The notes beneath the pieces are model-generated. The model did not search any database and was not told where the DNA came from. It saw nothing but the letters and a program-made list of their open reading frames with translations. From Holophagaceae bacterium (GTDB taxonomy: Bacteria > Acidobacteriota > Holophagae > Holophagales > Holophagaceae), in assembly GCA_025353305.1 (NCBI GenBank), contig JANXQX010000332.1, positions 1 through 8,176 on the forward strand: a DNA stretch of 8,176 bases, given 5' to 3'. The translations under genes were made by a program, and so were the position numbers. Shown piece after piece: positions 1 to 6,957 of this stretch. The first letter of the stretch is position 1; every line of letters begins with the position of its first letter.

Positions 1-474
1 TTGGGCCAGCACCGACAAGGGCCCGTACTGCTTTTCCGAAGGCTTTCCCATGAGTTTCTGGCCCACTTCGAGTTGGAACATCAGGACCATCCGTTCCCAT
101 GGGATGTCCTCCACCAGGAACCGCGTGAGGATGGCCGTGGCGGCATTGTAGGGCAGGTTTCCCACCACAGCCCAGGGACCGCTTTCCGGCAGGGATAGCT
201 CGGTCGCGTCGCCCATGACCAGGTGGAAGTTTTCCACGGTTGCGAATCGTTCCCTCAGCACCAGGCCCGCTTCCTCGTCCAGTTCCACGGCATACAGCGG
301 CCGGCCTTCCTGAAGCAACAGGCCGGTGATGGCGCCACCCCCGGGCCCGATCTCCAGCAATGCGGGTGCCAGGCAACGCAGCGCCTCCGCCACGATGGCC
401 TTGATCGCGCCCTGCGCCACCAGGAAATGCTGGCCGAATTCTTTCTTGGCTCGAAGGCCGTGCGAGCTCGTCAT
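1..474 (-). CDS. rsmA: 16S rRNA (adenine1518/1519-N6)-dimethyltransferase RsmA/KsgA, partial (C-terminus beyond left edge)
   Basis: The first 158 residues are present; the frame is open to base 1. By family knowledge RsmA uses S-adenosylmethionine to dimethylate two adjacent adenines in the 3'-terminal hairpin (helix 45) of 16S rRNA, a late checkpoint of 30S assembly in the cytoplasm. The sequence shows the family motifs in order: FGQHFL at residues 13-18 (family form LGQNFL/LGQHFL), the SAM-binding motif EIGPGGGAIT at 41-50, acidic VELD at 63-66, GDA at 88-90, and the catalytic NLPYN at 106-110. These are followed by a family-typical stretch, residues 133-158, ending YGPLSVLAQ. The ATG at 474 is chosen because it places FGQHFL at the usual distance from the N-terminus; an in-frame GTG at 492 would add six residues. 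The ribosome-binding site is weak (GGGAAG, about 10 bases upstream). It follows pilY1 on the same strand but lies beyond a terminator, so it is probably a separate transcription unit. Function is very likely; only the C-terminal helical domain is unseen. Confidence 0.96.
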   Translation of the reverse strand, partial: MTSSHGLRAKKEFGQHFLVAQGAIKAIVAEALRCLAPALLEIGPGGGAITGLLLQEGRPLYAVELDEEAGLVLRERFATVENFHLVMGDATELSLPESGPWAVVGNLPYNAATAILTRFLVEDIPWERMVLMFQLEVGQKLMGKPSEKQYGPLSVLAQ

Positions 475-499
475 GCAAAACCAGCTTCCCACAATAACA

Positions 500-521
500 A
501 CGGGGCCCCAATGGGCCCCGT
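500..521 (-). terminator. Rho-independent terminator at the end of the pilus operon
   Basis: A perfect 9-base-pair stem (A-CGGGGCCC paired with GGGCCCCG-T) encloses a 4-base loop. Read on the minus strand it is followed by the T-rich run TTGTTATTGT. It lies 20 bases past the pilY1 stop codon and ends 25 bases before the rsmA start. On the plus strand the hairpin is followed by TAAAACGG, which is not U-rich, so it should act only for the minus-strand operon. The U tract is broken by G and A, so termination may be incomplete. Confidence 0.75.
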
Positions 522-541
522 AAAACGGTAAAAGAACGTAA

Positions 542-3500
542 TCAGTGAACCACGCGCCAGACACGCGGTTTGGGGAATCGGCCGCCCTGGTTGCCCGTGA
601 TGGTCTGAAGGGATACTACCGCCTTGGTCCCAGAAGGGCTTCCAGCAGGAACAGACATCCCACCCTGGAGGGCAACAATGTTGCTCTTGGCTGTGAAATC
701 CGAGGCGACTCCAGTCCAGGTGAAGACGCTGCCGCTCGCACACACGGGGCTCACGGCCGATACCTTTGTGCTCGTGATGACCGGGAACAGGACGTTGCAA
801 ACACGCGTTGAGATGGTTTCTCCAGATCCCCCGGTGCAAGGATCTGAACTTTTAGGCGAAAAGTAGGAATAGAGCAGCACATAGGAGAGCACGATGGGCT
901 GGGATATGCCCTTGGAAACGAAGGGTGCGGTTGCGGTCGGGAAATTGGCGAAATAGCCATACTTACCATTGGTGTCATTGAGATAGAACGCAGGGTCTCC
1001 TGGAGTAATGATGGGTGCGTTTTCGGTTCCCTGACTGCTCATGTCTTGGAGCTGGGTATCAGTGGTGCCACTACTGTCTAAACCCAGCTTGTTGCTGTCT
1101 TGCCGGTCGAAAACCACCGTGATCCGATGCTGAGTGGGTTTCAAATTAAGGGTGGTGTAATTCCGGTCCAAGGGATTGTTGCGGTCTCCGCTCTCGAGGG
1201 CGATTCCCACCGCGGCGGGGGCAACCTTGGGGTCTGACCCACGGGTAGCTGGGTAATTGCCGATCCTGAAGGGGGCGGGCAGTGTGGAGAGCAGGCCATT
1301 GTTACTGACAGCCGGACTCACGGCCTGCCTGTAGACAGGCCTTACTGCCAGGCTGGCGGGCTTCCGGGTCCCATCATCGGTCCACTGATCTAGCGCGCTG
1401 GAATCTGAGCGAAATTTGGCGAAGGTGCCGGTCAGCTGTTGCTGACTCCCGAGGGCCCACAGGCCGCCGAATAGATCACTGAAGTAAGCCCGCTGCGCCA
1501 ATCCGGTATTCGCGAAGAATTCAAAAGGAATAACGCCCGCGGGAACCGGCCCCATGCCCGAGATGCCAGAAAGATCCCACATACCCATGATGCTTCCTTT
1601 GATGGCATCCAGAGCGATGACCGATCGGCCCAAGAGAGGAGGAGTCACGGCATTGAACGCTTTCTCCACATCGGGAGTGCTATAGCCGCCACCAAGGAAG
1701 ATCGCATCCCGGAATACCTGGGGGCTGCCGAAGATGACACGGCCCACGGCCGGTATGCAGCTGGAGAACCCCATTTTGCCGATGATCGCCGTTACGGAGG
1801 CCGGTGTTGCGCCCGTCTCGATGCGTGCCGAATCGAAGGTCGCCGACTCATCCGGAACAAGCGCCCATCCCAGATTGGTCACGGCTGCATTGGTTCCATT
1901 GGGTCCAAGCTTGGGCACGAGGGGGTTGCTGATGTCCAGCGCGTAGTAGCTCCGCCCTCCTTTTCTTAACCCAAAGACCAGAACGGCTTTTTCACCATTG
2001 TTGACCTTACCATCCCCTGAGATGGCAGTACCTTGGGGAAGATCCAGGTGATAGACCAAGGGAGATCCGTCCACCGCGAAACGATGGGGATTTGTAAAAG
2101 TCAGGTAGTAATCAGCGTTCTGAAGGAAATCCGTGGGGTAGTAGGCCCACAGTTCATCGACCCAGCCGGTGGTCACTTTCGGAGAAGCAGGATTGGCTGG
2201 AATGCTGAGTTTGTTGATAGCCAGCTCGCCAAAGGCGTGTAAAAACCCAAGATTATCCCCAACAAAGATCACACGGAAATGCATATCTGGGCTGATGGGG
2301 CTGCCCAGCTTGCCACCCAAATAAGGGCTTGCGGTTTTCAAGGCCGCCACGAGCGAGGCATCGTTAAGATCATATTCTGCAACGGTGGGGGAGCTGTTGA
2401 TGATATCCCGCATCACAGAATCGGCATTGGGAATGCTGGTCCGAGCCCCGCCAACACCCGATTTCGCTCCCAGAAGGGTCTGAAGCAAGGCCTGCTTCTG
2501 GGCATCCACTGTGGGTGGAGTGACGGCGGAGTTAAGACCGATGGCGAAGGAGGTTTTCACCGCGTCGAATAAAGTCCCAGTCGCATCCGTGAAGGGAATC
2601 AGACCAGGATTGGGGGCGGCCCCAGTACCCGGCAACCGAGTCCAGACATTCCTGTTATACCACTGGCGATTGGCACCTTTGACTGTGAAGATGTCCGAGG
2701 CATTCCACTGGGAATTGGTGGCATCAGGTGTGCTGATGGCCGTCAGGCTTGAATCCACTAGGCTGGTGGAGGAGTCGGGATTTGTCTTGGTCGCATACAT
2801 GCGCAAGTCGCCACCCCAAATCGGTCCCCCAGACGAAGGCGGAAGGAAGGTCCCCAGGTAGATCTGATTTGCGAGGCCCAGACCCACAAAAGGCGTGGTG
2901 GGTGTCGAGGTCTCATTCAAGTTCGAGATCGCGATCGCGCTTGCGAAGGCGATACCCAAGCCGGTGACGATCGCATCCGGGCTTCGCCCATCGAAATAGA
3001 AGACATTATTGACGCCCGGAATCGACCCATCAGTCGGATAGGGTTGCACCGTGGAGATATCCCAGGTAATCCTAAGCGGGTCCCCGGCGGTTGCTGATGC
3101 CAAGAGCCGGAACTTGGGCGCCGTCACATCCGTAGCAATTGGTTTGGACGGATTAGTGTAAGGATTAATTGGATTCGGTGATGGTGTCGCCCAATTTTCT
3201 CCAAGGTTGATGCCAACCGTCATGGTCTGGACGGGATGCCACGTCGTGAATTGATAATTGGACATGAAGACAGCAGGAAGAGTAGCAGGGGGAATTGGTA
3301 TGTTCCTGAGCTTGCGGGAAAGAACAGCGAAAGGAGCATAATTGCTTGGATTACTGCCGGAATAAGCCGCGCCAGGAAGCGCCATACCGCCATTGGCTGT
3401 ATCGCCGAGATGGGCCGCAGCCGCGGCTAGGGTCATCGTATTCCAATAACCACCCCCGGAATCCAGTTTGCTCAAATTCGGCACAACCAAGGCGTTGCCT

Positions 3501-5092
3501 GCGCTGGCGGAGGAAATATAAGGGAAGGCGGAAGGATAGGTTTCAACTGGAGAAGGGCTCTCATTGGGAACGCCATCCGTGAATAGGATGAAGAAATGTT
3601 TGGTGCACTCATACACCGCATTGGAGTTGTCCGCGCCAACCGCAGTGTTGTAAGTGGTCTCGACCCGGCTAAAGGGAATGCTGCCATCCTGAAATTGCAT
3701 CAATTCAGTGGCAGTGGTAGTCGTCAACGGGGTTCCAGTCGTCGCGACGCATTTTGAGATGGCCTTGATGCCATTGTCGCTGTCGCCATTCAATAGATAC
3801 CACGATTGATCCGAGGATGAATCGTTGGTCGTTCCTCCGTTAGGGTATGTGTCGCCATTGACATCGCTCGTGATCGCACCGCCTGGAATGGGGGTGGGCG
3901 CCGGGCTCGCCGAACTGGAGGTCAACTTATAACCCAAGATCCGGAAGGCCCAGAAAACCTTGTCCTGGTAATTGAGCCAGGTCTTGATCGCGGCGATCTT
4001 CACCGCTTGAATGCGGTTGGTGTTGGGGATGGTGTTGGTGAAGGGCCCTACCACAACGCCGCTTACAGGATTGGTCGGGTAGGCCGTAGCTGCGAGAGAA
4101 CTTACAAGAGTGGTTGCTCCGAAGATGTCCTGAATCGCCCGATTGCCAGAGCTATTAACCCCGAAGTAGACCCATTCCAGATAGCGGGTACGAAAAAGCA
4201 TTACATTCGAGCCCGTGTTGCCCACTCGACCCGTGGAAAATCCACCATCAGTGTTAGTGCTCCCAAGGACACCAAGCATTGTATTGCTTCCCGAGGCCCC
4301 CAAATAGGTCGTGTCAAAATCGTAAGTGACGGGGGTCGTGGGCTTCGTATCCTTGACGGTGAGCCTGGGGAGCGGATTGATCGGATACGTGGTTGGAAGA
4401 GGGGCGTTCGTCCCGTTCGGCAGTACCGCCCAATTGAGAGGGAGATCAATGACGCGCGTAATACCGCCAGGGCTCTTGCAGGAGAATCGGGCATGGGAGG
4501 CGGCCCGGATCCAGTTTCGGACGTCCTTGGACCCGTATGGCCTCCCAACTATGAACCCAGCTACCCCGGTGGGATCATTGGCGGTCAAAGGTGCCACCGA
4601 GGCCGCATCGGCATCCGCGGCTGTCACATATTGCCCATCAGGCCGGACCAACCCGAGACCCGTGAATGTGTACACTCCACCACCCTTCCCACTGCTTATG
4701 GTCAGCGTGAACGTAGTTCCAACAGCTATAGGGCTGGTCGTGTTTGTGTTGTCCAGCATCAGGCCAGTCAATGAATAAACACCAGCGGATTTGGAAATCT
4801 GGGCGACCACGTTCACATAGCTAGAATCGGTCCTGTTGCCATAAAGATCGTCATCTCCAGCCTGGTTCGGGTAACTCGCATGGAACATCATCCGGTTCAT
4901 GGATCCGGAGAAGTCGAAAACAGTCCCAATTTCCGGTTTGGCGCTTAGGTTGGCGGACTTCTGAAAGAGATCCAGGAAATCCGTGGCCGTCACCTGGAGT
5001 TTTGGGTCCAACTGGGCAAAGGCGGGATGGGCCAAAGTCCCCAGAAAGAATACAGAAGCGAGCAGGCGCTGAATCATTCTGGATCGAGTCAT
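542..5092 (-). CDS. pilY1: PilY1-type type IV pilus tip adhesin / assembly factor with vWA domain and C-terminal beta-propeller
   Basis: This 1516-residue protein begins with a signal peptide (basic MTRSR, hydrophobic core, likely cleavage after AHPAFA at residue 26). A vWA-like part follows: MIDAS motif DFSGS at 60-64, an amphipathic segment at 361-388, the later strand FILFTDG at 501-507, and MTVGINL at 624-630. Next come PilY1 hallmarks: IYLGTFLPP at 744-752, WGGDLRMYA at 759-767, and RDIINSSP at 895-902. The C-terminal propeller is recognised by VIFVGDNLGFLHAF (941-954), LWAYYPTDF (981-989), HRFAVDGSPLVYHLDL (1003-1018), and LRKGGRSYYALDISNP (1042-1057). Seven cysteines are present. By family knowledge PilY1/PilC is exported to the periplasm, joins the minor pilins at the pilus tip, promotes assembly against retraction, and mediates adhesion and surface sensing, with calcium bound in a propeller loop. 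It is longer than Pseudomonas PilY1 (about 1160 residues), mainly through insertions in the vWA part. An EF-hand-like loop lies at 410-421 and a degenerate one at 1023-1034. The ATG has GGTGAT three bases upstream. It is the last gene of the pilus operon, 66 bases after pilX. Confidence 0.95.
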   Translation of the reverse strand: MTRSRMIQRLLASVFFLGTLAHPAFAQLDPKLQVTATDFLDLFQKSANLSAKPEIGTVFDFSGSMNRMMFHASYPNQAGDDDLYGNRTDSSYVNVVAQISKSAGVYSLTGLMLDNTNTTSPIAVGTTFTLTISSGKGGGVYTFTGLGLVRPDGQYVTAADADAASVAPLTANDPTGVAGFIVGRPYGSKDVRNWIRAASHARFSCKSPGGITRVIDLPLNWAVLPNGTNAPLPTTYPINPLPRLTVKDTKPTTPVTYDFDTTYLGASGSNTMLGVLGSTNTDGGFSTGRVGNTGSNVMLFRTRYLEWVYFGVNSSGNRAIQDIFGATTLVSSLAATAYPTNPVSGVVVGPFTNTIPNTNRIQAVKIAAIKTWLNYQDKVFWAFRILGYKLTSSSASPAPTPIPGGAITSDVNGDTYPNGGTTNDSSSDQSWYLLNGDSDNGIKAISKCVATTGTPLTTTTATELMQFQDGSIPFSRVETTYNTAVGADNSNAVYECTKHFFILFTDGVPNESPSPVETYPSAFPYISSASAGNALVVPNLSKLDSGGGYWNTMTLAAAAAHLGDTANGGMALPGAAYSGSNPSNYAPFAVLSRKLRNIPIPPATLPAVFMSNYQFTTWHPVQTMTVGINLGENWATPSPNPINPYTNPSKPIATDVTAPKFRLLASATAGDPLRITWDISTVQPYPTDGSIPGVNNVFYFDGRSPDAIVTGLGIAFASAIAISNLNETSTPTTPFVGLGLANQIYLGTFLPPSSGGPIWGGDLRMYATKTNPDSSTSLVDSSLTAISTPDATNSQWNASDIFTVKGANRQWYNRNVWTRLPGTGAAPNPGLIPFTDATGTLFDAVKTSFAIGLNSAVTPPTVDAQKQALLQTLLGAKSGVGGARTSIPNADSVMRDIINSSPTVAEYDLNDASLVAALKTASPYLGGKLGSPISPDMHFRVIFVGDNLGFLHAFGELAINKLSIPANPASPKVTTGWVDELWAYYPTDFLQNADYYLTFTNPHRFAVDGSPLVYHLDLPQGTAISGDGKVNNGEKAVLVFGLRKGGRSYYALDISNPLVPKLGPNGTNAAVTNLGWALVPDESATFDSARIETGATPASVTAIIGKMGFSSCIPAVGRVIFGSPQVFRDAIFLGGGYSTPDVEKAFNAVTPPLLGRSVIALDAIKGSIMGMWDLSGISGMGPVPAGVIPFEFFANTGLAQRAYFSDLFGGLWALGSQQQLTGTFAKFRSDSSALDQWTDDGTRKPASLAVRPVYRQAVSPAVSNNGLLSTLPAPFRIGNYPATRGSDPKVAPAAVGIALESGDRNNPLDRNYTTLNLKPTQHRITVVFDRQDSNKLGLDSSGTTDTQLQDMSSQGTENAPIITPGDPAFYLNDTNGKYGYFANFPTATAPFVSKGISQPIVLSYVLLYSYFSPKSSDPCTGGSGETISTRVCNVLFPVITSTKVSAVSPVCASGSVFTWTGVASDFTAKSNIVALQGGMSVPAGSPSGTKAVVSLQTITGNQGGRFPKPRVWRVVH

Positions 5093-5095
5093 GGC

Positions 5096-5101
5096 ATCAC
5101 C
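5096..5101 (-). promoter_or_regulatory. Ribosome-binding site of pilY1
   Basis: GGTGAT sits three bases before the ATG at 5092. It is complementary to the AUCACC of the 16S rRNA 3' end, that is, the 3' half of the extended Shine-Dalgarno sequence GGAGGTGAT. Its position relative to the ATG is equivalent to a GGAGG core seven bases from the start. The ten-base context AACGGTGATG is identical to the one preceding pilW. Confidence 0.65.
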
Positions 5102-5158
5102 GTTCGGCAGATATGGGTTGGGTTTTAAGAGTTGGGCCCGGCAACAATTCGGCTGGAC

Positions 5159-5740
5159 TCAGTTGTTGACTTGGGAAACGGGGGTGGTGACCCACATCTC
5201 CCGGCTGTGTTGAAAGGTCGGACCTGAGGGATAGTTGACTGCCGCATCGGACCGCACATTCCAGGCCAAAGGCCATAGGCTCTGATTCTGAACGCTGAAT
5301 CCAGGGGGGCTCACTTGGCCCATCTGAGTGACCTGAAGCCCGAATTGTCGAGTTGCGCCGTTGGTGTTGGTGTAAATCATTTCACTGCCCGTAGCGGCCA
5401 GAACTTGTGGCTGCCCGACAAGAGTCGTATCCTTTTGAAGCTTGTCCAGAACCGCAAGAAAGGCATTGGCGCTGGCACTGGGAGACCCTCCTGAGGCGTT
5501 GGGCGGGTACATCCAGAACATGGCCCATTCCAGACCCGCGTCGGCAGTGTTCACAACCTCGGCCCCTTGGCGAACTGTTCCGGCGACCATGATTTCCCGT
5601 AGGCTATTGCGACTCATACCGATGGCAGCAACCGTAAGCAGTACGAGAAGGCTAAGGACCACCAGAATGGTGATGCCGCCGGCCTCTTTATGCGCCAGAG
5701 TTCGACGAGACCGTGCTGCTTGATGTAATTGTGTGGACAT
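5159..5740 (-). CDS. pilX: PilX-like type IV pilus minor pilin
   Basis: The protein has 193 residues when started at the ATG at 5740. A TTG at 5767 would add nine residues, but AAGGA stands six bases before the ATG and fixes the start. The N-terminus matches the PilX_N pattern: a basic leader of about 22 residues ending EAGG, a hydrophobic helix at 23-44 (ITILVVLSLLVLLTVAAIG), then SRNSLREIMVAG and the characteristic NTADAGLEWAMFW at 64-76. The residue expected to be Glu at position 5 of a classical mature pilin is Val, as in the PilX/GspK group, whose members cap the pilus rather than pack into the shaft. The C-terminal part (about 78-193) is a soluble domain without cysteines. By family knowledge PilX joins PilV, PilW and FimU in the priming complex that recruits PilY1. 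It starts 23 bases after pilW ends and is followed by pilY1. The family is secure; the exact cleavage site (after G21 or G22) is inferred. Confidence 0.87.
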   Translation of the reverse strand: MSTQLHQAARSRRTLAHKEAGGITILVVLSLLVLLTVAAIGMSRNSLREIMVAGTVRQGAEVVNTADAGLEWAMFWMYPPNASGGSPSASANAFLAVLDKLQKDTTLVGQPQVLAATGSEMIYTNTNGATRQFGLQVTQMGQVSPPGFSVQNQSLWPLAWNVRSDAAVNYPSGPTFQHSREMWVTTPVSQVNN

Positions 5741-5746
5741 AAGGGT

Positions 5747-5751
5747 TCCTT
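5747..5751 (-). promoter_or_regulatory. Ribosome-binding site of pilX, fixing its start
   Basis: AAGGA lies six bases before the ATG at 5740. It falls inside the upstream in-frame extension that begins with TTG at 5767, so the longer reading is unlikely. Confidence 0.7.
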
Positions 5752-5763
5752 CTTTCAGAACAA

Positions 5764-6957
5764 TCAATTCTGAGTCAGGCCAAAATGGCGCGGGACCAAG
5801 ACCAGGGTCCGGGTGGTGTCACGGAAGGATCGCCCATCCAGAACGGCACCGGTGTCGGACGGCTTGGTTTTCAGGTAAGCGCTCTGGTATTCCGTGCGGG
5901 CGGTGGTGGTCCTTGTGGTCAGGTCTATCCGGACTGCGACCGGGATGTCCCGAAACCAATTCAGATTCGCATTAGTGATCGACTGGTAGCCGGTTCGGCC
6001 CAGGCTGCCGCTGATCTGGGTGTTCAATGGGGCAATGATATCCGTGTCCCAGCTTGTTCCGGTTTTGCCATAGCCTGCCCAGATCTTGTCCATGGTCTGG
6101 GTGGTATCACTGGGATTCATGCTTAGGTAGACCTTGAAAGCCGATACATTTTCAGCGATAACGGATTCCAAGCTGGCATCCGGCACGAAGCCTGCGGTAG
6201 TGTATGTGCCTTGCTGGCGCACAAGACATGGAATCGTTTTGCCAGGGCTTGAGGGATCCCAGTTTTTCAGCTGGACGCTGTAGCGCACTTGCTGAGCGGG
6301 CAGGACGAGCACGACCTGCGCCCCGATCGCATGTTTATCGCGGGGGTAGTCGCTGGATGTGATGGTCACCGTGTTTCCAGTCGGAGACGCAGTGTCGACA
6401 TTGAAGCTGTAGAAGTTGTCTTTGAAGATCGCTTTCATACCTGCTTTGACCTGGAGGGCCTGATCAGCATCCTTGAATTGAATATTGAAAGTGGTGGTGG
6501 TCAAAGCCGCCCCGCTGGCTACCAATTGGGTGCTGCCCGAAAGCGTAGTTTTGTTGGTTCCTTCAAAAGGAAGAGGCTGATCCATATAAAGCGTCAAAAT
6601 GTCATAAGTGACTGTGTTTTGGGCAACCGGAACATTTGGATCCGTGATTCCCAAAGTGAGGGTCTGATTGGGTGTAATTGAAAACCCTGGATTCCCGGTG
6701 GAAAGTGTAGGACTTACGAACAGGTCCGTCAGGTACATTCCGGCAGAATTCAAGTCGTCGTAGATCATTTCCCCAGCCATGAGGTTCCGGCGACTGCTGG
6801 AAATGGATTCGCCTGCGGCATAAAAGGTGTTGAGGCTGGACTTGAAAACATTAGCCATTCCCGCCATCAGAATCGCGATGAAGACTAATGAGACCAGCAG
6901 TTCCACCAGAGAGAACCCCTGTGAATTGCGATGGAGGTTTGATGGTTCACGACCCAT
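5764..6957 (-). CDS. pilW: PilW-like type IV pilus minor pilin
   Basis: The 397-residue protein has a class III prepilin signature: a 14-residue leader ending SQG, then FSLVE with Phe at +1 and Glu at +5 (E19) of the mature protein, and a hydrophobic helix to about residue 37. The following segment NLMAGEMIYDDLNSAG at 58-73 is the family-typical region after the helix in PilW. The remainder is a large, Thr/Ser-rich soluble domain with a single cysteine (in KTIPCLVRQ). By family knowledge PilD cleaves after the glycine and methylates the new N-terminus, and PilW joins the minor-pilin tip complex beneath PilY1. It is clearly longer than Pseudomonas PilW (about 274 residues), so the soluble domain is enlarged. 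Its ATG lies inside the end of pilV (11-base overlap) with GGTGAT two bases upstream, which suggests translational coupling. The prepilin call is certain; PilW rather than another large pseudopilin such as GspJ rests on the operon order. Confidence 0.88.
   Translation of the reverse strand: MGREPSNLHRNSQGFSLVELLVSLVFIAILMAGMANVFKSSLNTFYAAGESISSSRRNLMAGEMIYDDLNSAGMYLTDLFVSPTLSTGNPGFSITPNQTLTLGITDPNVPVAQNTVTYDILTLYMDQPLPFEGTNKTTLSGSTQLVASGAALTTTTFNIQFKDADQALQVKAGMKAIFKDNFYSFNVDTASPTGNTVTITSSDYPRDKHAIGAQVVLVLPAQQVRYSVQLKNWDPSSPGKTIPCLVRQQGTYTTAGFVPDASLESVIAENVSAFKVYLSMNPSDTTQTMDKIWAGYGKTGTSWDTDIIAPLNTQISGSLGRTGYQSITNANLNWFRDIPVAVRIDLTTRTTTARTEYQSAYLKTKPSDTGAVLDGRSFRDTTRTLVLVPRHFGLTQN

Noticed and set aside
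480..535. Possible rsmA promoter with TATTGT as -10 box
   Set aside because: Seventeen bases upstream there is only the G+C-rich hairpin and no -35-like hexamer, so I do not list it as a feature.
471..839. 122-residue minus-strand open frame overlapping the pilY1 end
   Set aside because: It is another frame of the pilY1 3' end, His/Trp/Pro/Cys-rich with no motif. Its stop merely touches the rsmA start, and no Shine-Dalgarno sequence supports it.
4007..4774. 255-residue open frame on the plus strand
   Set aside because: It lies fully antisense to the vWA part of pilY1, whose protein has a signal peptide and family motifs. The plus-strand product shows no recognisable domain and a composition (Arg/Gly-rich) typical of an antisense reading.
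5131..5145. Inverted repeat GTTG...CAAC with a GGGCCC core in the pilX-pilY1 gap, considered as an internal terminator
   Set aside because: The stem is only four base pairs around a self-complementary core, and no T-run follows it on the minus strand. The sequence continues CTCTTAAAACCC.
5105..5158. Possible internal promoter before pilY1 (TTGTTG and TTAAAA on the minus strand)
   Set aside because: The spacing between the two boxes is about 13 bases, too short for a sigma-70 promoter, and neither box is a close match in context.
5741..5767. TTG at 5767 as the pilX start
   Set aside because: The ATG at 5740 has AAGGA six bases upstream, whereas the TTG overlaps the pilW stop and would lengthen the leader without support.
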